Positions 48,523 to 57,135 of a stretch of DNA of 64,000 bases are shown here, piece by piece. Location of the stretch: positions 282,001-346,000 of the forward strand of contig OZ025663.1 of NCBI GenBank assembly GCA_964019335.1, in the 5' to 3' direction. A program made the position numbers and the translations under genes. This stretch comes from Diplonema japonicum. Lineage: Eukaryota > Euglenozoa > Diplonemea > Diplonemida > Diplonemidae. Position 1 is the first letter of the stretch. Each line of letters begins with the position of its first letter. The notes beneath the pieces were generated by a model. It was not told the DNA's origin. It saw only the letters and a program-made list of their open reading frames with translations, and searched no databases.

Positions 48523-51500
48523 ATGGCGACAACCAAAGAAGTTCGCCCTGCTTCAAGCATGTTTTCCACGACGATGCTCCAGTCATGGCTGGGGCAGTGG
48601 TCGACCTCGGACTCCGAGGAACAGTCGGTTTTTGAAGAAATGTGCGGGACCCACCCTGAGCTGTCGTGCCTCACGCCCGCGGAGCTTGTCCGTATGGCGG
48701 AGCTGATGAGAGGTGTGTGCTCCGAGGGGGATGTGAACCACGCGGAGGCCTCACGGATGATGAAGAGTTGGAAGGGTCTTAGGTCGCGCACCATGAACCG
48801 AAAGAGCATGTCTGCGGATTCGTCTGAGAATATAGAGGGGACGGGCAACGCCTCGATGGTGCCTAAACCCACCGAGTGCACCCTGGTGGTGGTGCCTGAG
48901 GTGACCGGCCAGGTGGCGAATACCGGGACCCCTTTGCTGCTCGAGTCTTGTGGGGTGGCGAGCGGGAAGTACGTTGAAGGCCTTCCCATGTACAAGAGGT
49001 GCGACGACGCTGTGCTTTCGCCGGTGGAGAACGGTTGGGCGATCCACTCCTCCCCCACCATCGATGCTGAGAGGCTCCTGACGAGTGTGGCTGAGCACGA
49101 GTCGTACCTGCAGCCGTGGGCCATGGGAGATTGGAGGGGGACCGACTTCAAGGGCGGGCTGCAGTCGACCCCGTGTTTGAACGCACGCGTGCAAATCGAC
49201 GGCGGGCACCTGAAGGCCGCCAAGTGGTCCGAAGAGTCGAAGAGCCGAGAAGACAACGTTCGGGTGGTGGCACCGGGTCCCCTGAAGCCCATGGACCTCA
49301 CCGTGAACAGGGCTTCCTTGTATGTGAAGTCTGTTGAGAAGGACTCCCTGTGGGAGTCTCTGGGCCTGATCAGGGGTACTCGTATCGTCCAGGTGACAAC
49401 CGAGAGAGTTATCAGAGGCACTGCTGACGAGCTTCAGAGGGCCTTGAAGGAAGCCTGCACCGACCACTTCAAGGGCTTTGCGCTCACCGTTCAGAGCCCC
49501 TGGATCTGGTTGGACGCTGCGGTCTCGCCTGACATCGATGTGTCCGAGAACGGGAGGAGCATCACCAAGAACAGGGGGGCGAAGCCGTCTATCGCTGTTT
49601 CGCCGTCTCCGGCTGGTGGGAAGGTCTGGAGGGTCCGTGTGAGTGGTGATGCGCTTGGGATGAGGGTCGGGTTGTGTGCTCGTGAAATGGACCACAAGCT
49701 GACCGAAGCGGACTCCGCCCCCAACAAGGACAGGGCCTACTGGTACATGCGACACGGCAGCCTCCGGACAGGTGGGAAGGACGTGGCGCCTACACGCGCC
49801 TTCAAGAGCGGTGACATCATCACTATCCGGCACAGTGGGAAGGCGAAGACTATCGAGTTCTTCCTGAACGGGCAGAAGCTGAGCGCCATGTTCACTGACG
49901 TGAAGGAACTGATGCTTCATCCTTGTGTGTACCTTTCTAAGAAAACCGCTACAATCAGCATCAGCCCTGGCGCTCCTGTCGAAGAGGTGCTTGAATGGAA
50001 CCCCAAGAAGCTCGGACCGCACACAAAGCTGTCTGCGGACCGCAGGACTGTGGAGAAGGCGGGCGATGCGGACAGCTCCGTGTCGACGGGCGCCATCGGT
50101 GGGAAGGTTATGGTGGGGCCGGGTCCCCATAAGTTTGCGATCAGGGTGAAGGGCAGGGGACCGTTGACCGATTCGTGCACCGTTGGTGTTGCTCCTCCCG
50201 GTGTGTTCTTGAACAAGGCCTACGAGCCGCAAACCAGCATGTTCGGTATGACAGTGAGGCCAGACGGCAACGTGTTTGGTCTGCAGTCGAGCACCATCCT
50301 GCACACGGGGCAGAGGTTGCAGGGGAGCGCGGCCATCTGGGAGTACGTGTTCACCTTCACCGTTGACCTTGGGGAGGGCACCATCATGGTGATGAGGGAC
50401 GACAGCCGTGTCGTGCACTCGTCCCTCATCCCCGATTTCCCGAAGGCGACGGGTCCCCTCGTGCCCTTCGTCACTCTCAGCAAGCCCGACATCCAGTGCA
50501 CGTTCGAACCATGCAAAGAGGAGGTGAAGCAAGGAGAGGGCAAAGTCTCCGTCATCGTTAAAGGGACCAACGTGGCGAAGAATGCTAAAAAGCCGGGGAC
50601 TCGCGGTGTCGCGGACGGCTTGTACCACAAATGGATCCCCACGTACAAGAGAGAGGACGGCGCCTACAGCATCTCATACTGGAACGGCAGGTGGTGCGTG
50701 AGCGACACCGCTGACAGGCCCGTCGCGTGGAGCTCCCCTTGCTCGCCGGATCAGCAGCTCGGAACGGAGTCCTTGAGGTGGACGAAGCTGGTGAACTACG
50801 AGCAGGTACCGAAGTACATCCGTCTGGTTGTCCCCGAGCAGCCTGGTGGGATCCTCGAGCTGCAGAAGGAGAAGAACGACGGGAGGGTCGTGTACGCCAA
50901 CCAAAGCCACAAGCTGATTTGGTCGGAGGTTCTGAAGAAGTGGATGGTGACGAAGCTGAAGCCCGAGAAGCGCACCGTTGCGTACTACATCTCTCCCTCG
51001 AAGGCGCTGTACCCGCATTGCTGTTCGTCCTGGTCGTGGGGCAACGGGACCACGTGGCTGCAGGACGACAGGATCCGCGTTGCAGCTGTTGATCAGACGC
51101 CCCTGAGGGAGGATTCGAAGCACCTCGTGTGGACGCAAAAGGAGTACGGTACCGGTTGGGAAGACGCGGCGGAGGTGAAGTTGAACCTGACGCCTTCGGC
51201 ACCGAACGTCGACATCGGGATCAGCATCAGGTTGAGCACCGCGGAACAGGGGACCGTGATCATGGACACGATGACGGCGGACGAACTGGCGGGGTGGCAC
51301 GTCGTGCGCAAGGCATCGGGCGCCTCCGTGAGGGCACCCGACCTTCGGAAAGCGCTGTTGGAGGTGTCGAGGAACGCGACCAGCGGGCTCTGCATGGACA
51401 CTGATTGGAAGACGACGGAGGAGGCCACAAAGATTGTGCGGGCGAACGCGGTGAGCCAGCTCCGCAGGATCGGTGACCTGTTGAGGAGTTTCAAGGGCGC

Positions 51501-54453
51501 GGAGGGGCACGCCGATCCCTGGGTCGCGAAGAACTTCACGAAGGGGATCCCGAGGTACGGACAGCTGCAGGCGAGGGTCATCGAGGGGGCCATTGTCGAC
51601 GTCAGCAGGCTGCCCATCTCCGACAGGAGGCTCTTCGGGTTGTCCTTGTTCGAGGGAGACACGAGGCCGTACCACGTGCTTGACTGCTACTCCGACACGC
51701 CGCCCGAGGACGTGACCTCTTTCATCATGCTTTACAAGATGGTGCAGAAGGGGAGGTTTGTTGTCTTCAACCTCCAGGAGCTCGGTCCCGACACCCAGAA
51801 CGAGATCCGTCTCGCGATCGACGCCGCGAAGAAGTCGACGGACAAGGAGCTGCTCGCCCTGGTGACCGACGGCGACGGGACCGACGAGACGATCGAGTTC
51901 GTGGACGCGCAGGCGTGCGACGTGAGGTGGAAGAAGTGGGCGATGGCGAGAGCGGCGAAGCTCAAGAAGTTCAAGACGATCACCTACTACGCGCAGAAGC
52001 CCGGTACCGGAAAGTCGTACACGATCAACCGGAACGTGAAGGAAGGAAAGTGGGGAGAGGGGGTGGAGGCCACGAGGTTGGACCTGGACTCGACGAAGGA
52101 AAGCATGGACCACGTGTGCTCGAGATTGATGGCTCCCTTGAGGGCGAAGGAAGGGCTGCTCATCATCCACGTCGGCCACGACACCAACCCTCGTGTGGTG
52201 AACCAGGTGTTGGACAACCTGATCTTCTTCGGGAGGGTCCAATCCACATCCGGATTGTCGGTCTCCATCAAGTCGCAGGGATGGCACCTCGTTGTCGAGT
52301 TCCAAGAGCCCCCCGCACCTGAGGTGGGCCACGTCGTAAACGACCCGTGGAGGAACGCTGAAGGCAAGAGCGAGATCACCCTGCTGTCGTGCGCCGACCT
52401 TGCTGAAGAGGGCGCCCTTGCAGAATATGACCTGAGTGAGTACCCGGGTGTCTTGGATGCCTTGAAGTACTTCCGCACCGTGTTCAGGGGCACAGATGCG
52501 AACTTGCCCACCGACGACATGCTGCTGGTTCGCATGCTTGCCATGGGGATCTGCAATGCTCCCAAGAACAGCGGCTCTGATGCGGACACTGTGGCGCACA
52601 ACGCCTTCCTCGAAGCTGCAAACAGCAGCACACCTCGTCTGCTTTCGCGTTCGATAAGATACTTGGTTAGGCAGTACAAGATCTTCCAACCAGAGCCCAA
52701 CGCTAAAGACATAACTCTCGCCAAACCTACAGAACAGAACAACTACAAGTTTGCGGCACACATCTTGATGCACGAAATGCACCACTTTGTCAACCCATCG
52801 CTTCCGGACCACTTCCACGCGATCCTCCAGAAAGATGATGTGAAGGATTACATGCAGCTCGCAGGAAACCCCAGCCCCGATCTTCAGGAAAGCATCAGGC
52901 TGCACGAAGAGGATTTGCATCAAAGGTTTCTTCTCTTCGTGTCGCACAAAGAAGCAGCAGAAGAGCAGCACAAGGCGAGACAGAAAGAGAAGGCGACAGC
53001 ACCCATGTACTGGCTGGCTGAGATCCTTTCCGAGGAGCTTGGGGTTGACAAGAAGCTGGTGATGACTGATCTGCGTGAGAACAACTGCGTTCTGACCCGT
53101 GACTTCTTGCAGAAACTCATCCAGCTGAATAACCGCATAAACCTCAACGATCCCCCTATCCTACAGGGGCCATCTGGTACTGGTAAGAGCAATGCAGTGA
53201 GAATATTGACAAGCCTGAGGCTGCTTCCGCTGCTTCCGGGTGTTAAGCAGTTCAATACACACAGCGACACTAACGGTTGTATGGTTTTCTACAAGTGGAC
53301 CAGGGTGAACCTAAGCTTGAGGAAGCTCTTCCCCAATGATAACTCCCGGGTGGAGGTTGATGGGCAGGATATGATATGGACGGCCATGCAAAAAATAAAT
53401 ACCAAAGAAAAGGCAAGAACTTGTTTTGCAGAACTTGTGGACTGTGACAACGTGGACGCCCTGAACTACGTGAGGGAGTGTGTGAACGACTTCTTGGGCC
53501 ATTACTACGAGGTTTGGAAGGAGGTGAAGGCCACGTCGTTCAGAACTGCCGTCGAAGTGCTCAAGAACGATGCTGAGCCCGGTGACCCAAAGAGGGCAGA
53601 GACCTTGAGCAGGTCCGTGCTTGTTGTTGCGGATACTCTCTCCAAAAACTGGAGTGGTTTGGCATCTGAGGTCGCAATCTGCTTGAACTCCGCCATTCGC
53701 TCTTCGAAGATGAAGGAGAAGGCCGGTAGGCTGTGCTATGAAAAGTTCATAAAGATTCTTGACTCCAATCCCTTGCACGATGCCTTTAAAACCTGGGCAC
53801 GTGAGGCTGTTCTGATTGTGAAGGAAAATCGAGAAGCCTTATGCCAGATTGTGAAGGATAAATTGAGGGAGATGCTGAGGAACTCACCGCTCCTGAACCC
53901 GTCGGCTGAGCTGATGGAGGCACTAGCAGACACCGGCACCAGTGATGACCCGACGACGGGCGAGAAGCTTGGTGAGATCATCGTGGAGATGTTGAAGCTG
54001 AAGAGAGAGAATGCCTCAGTCGACATTCTTATGCGCTACGACCTGACACCTGAGCTGCTGTTCGATCAGATGCGCCCTGTGCTGGAACGTGCACTGGAGT
54101 GCCCCTCAGTAAAATTTATGGTGATGATTGACGAGATGAACGCCACGAAGATGTTGGGTCTTGTGAAGCGGATTGTGGTGGACCGCTACTGGGACAGGTG
54201 GGAGGACGCACACCCTGAGTCAAGGGGGTACCTCCCTCCCAACGTTAACTTCGTTGGTGCCGTGAATCCCTCGAAGAAAGACGCCATCCTGGAGGGTACA
54301 GCCACAGAAGAATCTGACAAGACAAACGAGGGTGCAGAGAGTCTCGGGTTCGACGTGACCCCCATGCCGCCCTCGCTGATGGAGTACATTGTGCCGTGGA
54401 AGCAGCTAGAAGGACAGAGCTGTTGTTGGCGGCCGGTGGATCCAAAAACGTAA
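48523..54453 (+). CDS. Mysterin/RNF213-like AAA+ protein, C-terminally truncated copy A
   Basis: A 1,976-residue protein. Modules: PDZ-like at about 250-325 (LYVKSVEKDSLWESLGLIRG), two SPRY-like beta-sandwiches at about 330-486 and 490-666, and a linker. The first AAA+ has P-loop KPGTGKSY at about 1159. The second has GPSGTGKS at about 1548 and Walker B VMIDEMNAT at about 1866, followed by LGLVKRIVVDRYW, NFVGAVNPSKK and PMPPSLMEYIVPWKQL. The last run is the mysterin signature. RNF213 is a giant AAA+ ubiquitin ligase acting in lipid-droplet biology and defence against microbes. Here the chain ends 11 residues after that signature, lacking the rest of the AAA+ region and any RING, so it is a stump. 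48570-51157 is repeated at 61413. The TTTACAG acceptor ends at 48480. Confidence 0.8.
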   Translation: MATTKEVRPASSMFSTTMLQSWLGQWSTSDSEEQSVFEEMCGTHPELSCLTPAELVRMAELMRGVCSEGDVNHAEASRMMKSWKGLRSRTMNRKSMSADSSENIEGTGNASMVPKPTECTLVVVPEVTGQVANTGTPLLLESCGVASGKYVEGLPMYKRCDDAVLSPVENGWAIHSSPTIDAERLLTSVAEHESYLQPWAMGDWRGTDFKGGLQSTPCLNARVQIDGGHLKAAKWSEESKSREDNVRVVAPGPLKPMDLTVNRASLYVKSVEKDSLWESLGLIRGTRIVQVTTERVIRGTADELQRALKEACTDHFKGFALTVQSPWIWLDAAVSPDIDVSENGRSITKNRGAKPSIAVSPSPAGGKVWRVRVSGDALGMRVGLCAREMDHKLTEADSAPNKDRAYWYMRHGSLRTGGKDVAPTRAFKSGDIITIRHSGKAKTIEFFLNGQKLSAMFTDVKELMLHPCVYLSKKTATISISPGAPVEEVLEWNPKKLGPHTKLSADRRTVEKAGDADSSVSTGAIGGKVMVGPGPHKFAIRVKGRGPLTDSCTVGVAPPGVFLNKAYEPQTSMFGMTVRPDGNVFGLQSSTILHTGQRLQGSAAIWEYVFTFTVDLGEGTIMVMRDDSRVVHSSLIPDFPKATGPLVPFVTLSKPDIQCTFEPCKEEVKQGEGKVSVIVKGTNVAKNAKKPGTRGVADGLYHKWIPTYKREDGAYSISYWNGRWCVSDTADRPVAWSSPCSPDQQLGTESLRWTKLVNYEQVPKYIRLVVPEQPGGILELQKEKNDGRVVYANQSHKLIWSEVLKKWMVTKLKPEKRTVAYYISPSKALYPHCCSSWSWGNGTTWLQDDRIRVAAVDQTPLREDSKHLVWTQKEYGTGWEDAAEVKLNLTPSAPNVDIGISIRLSTAEQGTVIMDTMTADELAGWHVVRKASGASVRAPDLRKALLEVSRNATSGLCMDTDWKTTEEATKIVRANAVSQLRRIGDLLRSFKGAEGHADPWVAKNFTKGIPRYGQLQARVIEGAIVDVSRLPISDRRLFGLSLFEGDTRPYHVLDCYSDTPPEDVTSFIMLYKMVQKGRFVVFNLQELGPDTQNEIRLAIDAAKKSTDKELLALVTDGDGTDETIEFVDAQACDVRWKKWAMARAAKLKKFKTITYYAQKPGTGKSYTINRNVKEGKWGEGVEATRLDLDSTKESMDHVCSRLMAPLRAKEGLLIIHVGHDTNPRVVNQVLDNLIFFGRVQSTSGLSVSIKSQGWHLVVEFQEPPAPEVGHVVNDPWRNAEGKSEITLLSCADLAEEGALAEYDLSEYPGVLDALKYFRTVFRGTDANLPTDDMLLVRMLAMGICNAPKNSGSDADTVAHNAFLEAANSSTPRLLSRSIRYLVRQYKIFQPEPNAKDITLAKPTEQNNYKFAAHILMHEMHHFVNPSLPDHFHAILQKDDVKDYMQLAGNPSPDLQESIRLHEEDLHQRFLLFVSHKEAAEEQHKARQKEKATAPMYWLAEILSEELGVDKKLVMTDLRENNCVLTRDFLQKLIQLNNRINLNDPPILQGPSGTGKSNAVRILTSLRLLPLLPGVKQFNTHSDTNGCMVFYKWTRVNLSLRKLFPNDNSRVEVDGQDMIWTAMQKINTKEKARTCFAELVDCDNVDALNYVRECVNDFLGHYYEVWKEVKATSFRTAVEVLKNDAEPGDPKRAETLSRSVLVVADTLSKNWSGLASEVAICLNSAIRSSKMKEKAGRLCYEKFIKILDSNPLHDAFKTWAREAVLIVKENREALCQIVKDKLREMLRNSPLLNPSAELMEALADTGTSDDPTTGEKLGEIIVEMLKLKRENASVDILMRYDLTPELLFDQMRPVLERALECPSVKFMVMIDEMNATKMLGLVKRIVVDRYWDRWEDAHPESRGYLPPNVNFVGAVNPSKKDAILEGTATEESDKTNEGAESLGFDVTPMPPSLMEYIVPWKQLEGQSCCWRPVDPKT
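48570..51157 (+). repeat. Mysterin-gene duplication, copy A part
   Basis: Matches 61413-64000 with constant offset 12,843 and no indel. Four mismatches fall in the first 18 nt; from 48588 on I found none. The right end of the match lies outside the window. Confidence 0.92.
52770..54453 (+). other. Second AAA+ module of copy A, cut short
   Basis: P-loop at about 53167-53190 and Walker B at about 54121-54147 are intact. After the GAVNPSKK sensor-like strand and MPPSLMEYIVPWKQL the frame ends with a Cys/Trp/Arg-rich tail of 11 residues that does not resemble the family. Confidence 0.65.
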
Positions 54454-54851
54454 TCGCCTACTGTTTTTCTCACGTTCTTTCCCCCCATTTCTTTTGACCT
54501 ATGCAAGTAACCACCCCACTGAAATGATCTCTCTTTTTTTTTTTTTTTTCGCAAGAACGAGTCTTTGACTTGTCTAAACAAAAGGGGAACGTTCCAGGTT
54601 TTACCCGGCACGAACAAACAAAAAGATGACAGCACTAGACTGGGGTGATTTGGTTATAACGCCACGTTCTTTCTCTCTTTTCCCGTAGCAGCTCATGACA
54701 AAAGCTGGGCTCAGTCACACTACACTGAGCTTCCTTTATCTCATCTCTTTCCTTCTTTTTTATTTTTTCTCAGCTCGGCTGGTGAGCGCAAAAACGCATA
54801 CCAGGAGTAGTTTTTCATTTTGTCCCTTTTAGTGCTCTGGTCTCACATAGC

Positions 54852-54934
54852 GAAGATAGGAGAAGGGAGCAAAAAAGGAATGGGCCTTATGACATCGAGA
54901 AGCAGCTCGCCTTAACCAGTGGGTTTTCCCCTCT
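54852..54934 (+). pseudogene. MPO1 5' fragment with deletions
   Basis: Leader-like GAAGATAGG..GAAGGG and ATGGGCCTTAT match the start of MPO1. One base is missing after TTAT, and about 28 nt are missing between GCCTT and AACCAGTGGG. Homology stops after GGGT. Confidence 0.85.
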
Positions 54935-55344
54935 GATCCTCCCTGGTAGCGTTTTTGTTTCAATATGAGCTCGTCTTGGAAAAAGTGTTAACAAATGACC
55001 CTCTTTTGCAACGGAAAACCCTCGGTGAATTTCTAAGTACAAAAGTAGTCCAACACCACTTTGTGTTCAGAATTGTGGTCTAAGTGTGTGCACCATATAG
55101 GTCACAATGTGCGCCGTTTGTTTCATTTCTAAAACGCGTGTGCAAATACATGCTTTTTAGAATGGTTTTTTTTAGTTTTTGGCATTCGGAAATTGTAAAT
55201 GACCCAGGCTCCATATTTCTTTTTGTTTCTTCAGTGAAAAGCGAGAAGAAATGGACGCAGATGGAAAAAAAATATAATATTTCTTTTTAAATTGCACGTG
55301 GGGGGAAAATAAACCAGTTAAAAAAACACCACTTCAAAATAATA

Positions 55345-55359
55345 ATGGGCCTTATCGAC
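55345..55359 (+). pseudogene. 15-nt MPO1 start at a duplication junction
   Basis: ATGGGCCTTATCGAC equals the first five codons of MPO1. Five bases later the segmental duplication begins, so this marks a breakpoint. Confidence 0.6.
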
Positions 55360-55363
55360 TTGA

Positions 55364-55454
55364 CCACTTCACTTCCGCTCGGACTTTGTTGCAATAATCT
55401 GTGAAAAGAAAGGAAAATCCTGTATTGGTGCCGAGAATTAGAACTAAGTTGTGA

Positions 55455-55494
<40 letters not shown>

Positions 55495-56523
55495 ACCATC
55501 TATATTTTGTTTTGAGAACAAAAAAAAAAAAAAAAAAAAAAAGAAAAAAACAGATCCCTGTTCCCTTTATCTGGGTGGCAGGTTTGTGCAAAAAGAAAAA
55601 GAAAAAGAAAAGAAAACGAAGGGGAAAAAACAAAATAAGCGATACCATAACGAATAGTATCCCGGAAAAGGAAAAAAAAAAAAAAACCCTCTCTTTCCCT
55701 CCACCACTAAAACCCCCTTCATATGAAAGAAGTATCCTTCTACTATTTGTTTTCCCTGCCCTCCTCTCTGTTCTGCCTCACGCCGCCCCCTTTCCCCGTG
55801 TCTCCTGGGGTGACCCGGATGAAAAATCTTTTTTTTATAGACACTAGAAAGTGCAAGGCAGCCAATCTGTCTGCGAGCTTTCCTCCCCCCCCCCCCCCCC
55901 CTTCTCTCTCTCTCTCTCTCTCTTTTCTTCACTTTTCTTTTCGAATACCCAACAAAGATAGGGGGAAGGGGGAAAAGAAAAAGATGGGCCTTATCGACAT
56001 TGAGAAGCAGCTCGCCTTCTACGGGGAGTACCACGCGAACCCCATGAACCAGTGGGTGCACATCATCTTTGTTCCGCCCATCTTGTGGACGGCGATGGTG
56101 TTCGTGGAGTGCGCTGAGCTTGAGGCCTTCGGAGTTCCGGGCTCTTGGTACGTCGCTGCTGTGTACGGGATCTTCTACATGTTGATGGACTTCGTTCCTG
56201 GGTTCGTGTGTTCTGGGATCCTGGCAGCGATGGCTGCGACGAGCGTGATGTTCGCAGAGCAGGAGAACGCCTTGAACATCGCCATCGGTGTGCACATCCT
56301 GTCGTGGGTGGTGCAGGTCGGTCTCGGGCATGGTGTCTTCGAGGGCAGGGCTCCCTCCCTCCTCGACTCCTTCTTCCAGTCCCTCTTGCTGGCCCCCTTC
56401 TTCGTCTTCATGGAGTGCGTCTTCAAGCTCGGCTTCAGGAAGGAGCAGTTCGAGTCCTTGAACAACATCGTCGGGAAGCGCATCCTTGAGTACAGGAAAC
56501 AGCAGGCGAAGAAGGCAAACTGA
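55364..56523 (+). repeat. Segmental duplication, copy 2 (MPO1 and 5' flank)
   Basis: Near-identical to 45557-46717. Homology ends exactly with the MPO1 stop codon; the 3' flanks are unrelated. Confidence 0.92.
55984..56523 (+). CDS. MPO1: MPO1/YGL010w-family (DUF962) protein, copy 3
   Basis: A 179-residue protein equal to copy 1 except Met125 to Leu. All four metal-ligand histidines (17, 26, 104, 116) are present, so the same hydroxy fatty acid dioxygenase activity is expected. The upstream C-run and (TC)n tract are also copied, so its acceptor and 5' UTR should behave as in copy 1. The downstream flank differs entirely, which could give the two genes different 3' ends and mRNA stability. 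It sits between the broken mysterin copy A and the long copy B. Confidence 0.92.
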   Translation: MGLIDIEKQLAFYGEYHANPMNQWVHIIFVPPILWTAMVFVECAELEAFGVPGSWYVAAVYGIFYMLMDFVPGFVCSGILAAMAATSVMFAEQENALNIAIGVHILSWVVQVGLGHGVFEGRAPSLLDSFFQSLLLAPFFVFMECVFKLGFRKEQFESLNNIVGKRILEYRKQQAKKAN

Positions 56524-57135
56524 TGAAGAAAGTGAGAGCTTGAGATGATATTGCTGAACTCTTCATTTTTTCTTGTCAGGCAGCACGGTTTGAGATGGTA
56601 TGCTGGACTGTGCTCCGCTCTCCCCCTAGCTTCCTGCCTCATTTTCCTCGTGCATGTAGTAACTACATGACCAAGACACTGTTTGAGATTGTGATGCTGA
56701 ACCGTGTTTCCCCTGTTTTATCGGTCTTTGGTCGATTCTAGAAAGAACTAGTTGTTGAAAGCACGATGAGCAAAATAGAGTTTCGTTATGGGACGCTTCG
56801 AATTCCTATTGGAATGTCCGAGAGTACTGAACCCTCTTCGACTGCAATAGAGATCCGAAGGTAATATAATGAGATTTTTATTTTCCATTTTTTTTTTAAA
56901 TATATTTTATTCTTATTTTAAACCGCTCTCAGTTTTTTTTTCCCCCTCTAATCATAATAACACCACAGCGACTCGCAACACCCCCCCCCCTTTTTTTTTG
57001 TCCCTTCTAAGTTTCAGTTTGGAAAAAAAAAGCAAAACAAAAAAAAGAAAAGAGAGAGAGAAAACCTGAAAACAAACCGAAACCTTTTTCTTTTTTTCTT
57101 TTTATTACTGACATAACACTTTTTGTTTTGTCAAA
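56524..57135 (+). other. Intergenic with short repeated motif
   Basis: No gene supported. A motif like TTGAGAT...TGCTGAAC occurs three times between 56538 and 56705. A C/T-rich stretch ends TTTCAG at 57017, a likely acceptor for the next gene. Confidence 0.5.

Larger units (their letters stand above)
54454..55983 (+). other. Non-coding, with MPO1 debris
   Basis: No intact gene. It holds the MPO1 fragment at 54852-54934, a 15-nt MPO1 start at 55345-55359, and then copy 2 of the segmental duplication from 55364. Confidence 0.65.

Noticed and set aside
52771-52785. HEMHH, a zinc-protease-like HExxH motif in mysterin copy A
   Set aside because: It lies in the helical stretch between the two AAA+ modules, without a third ligand or protease fold; most likely chance.
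50674-52971. A 765-codon open frame on the - strand, and 625-codon ones at 48751-50628 and 61594-63471
   Set aside because: They are antisense to the mysterin genes, whose biased third positions leave the opposite frame free of stops. The products are low-complexity Arg/His/Val strings with no domain, while the + frame has clear AAA+ motifs.
56766-56864. A 32-codon frame starting MSKIEFRYGTLRIP behind MPO1 copy 3, ending near a GTAATA donor-like site
   Set aside because: Too short, and no downstream exon could be joined in frame without hitting a stop; perhaps a gene relic.
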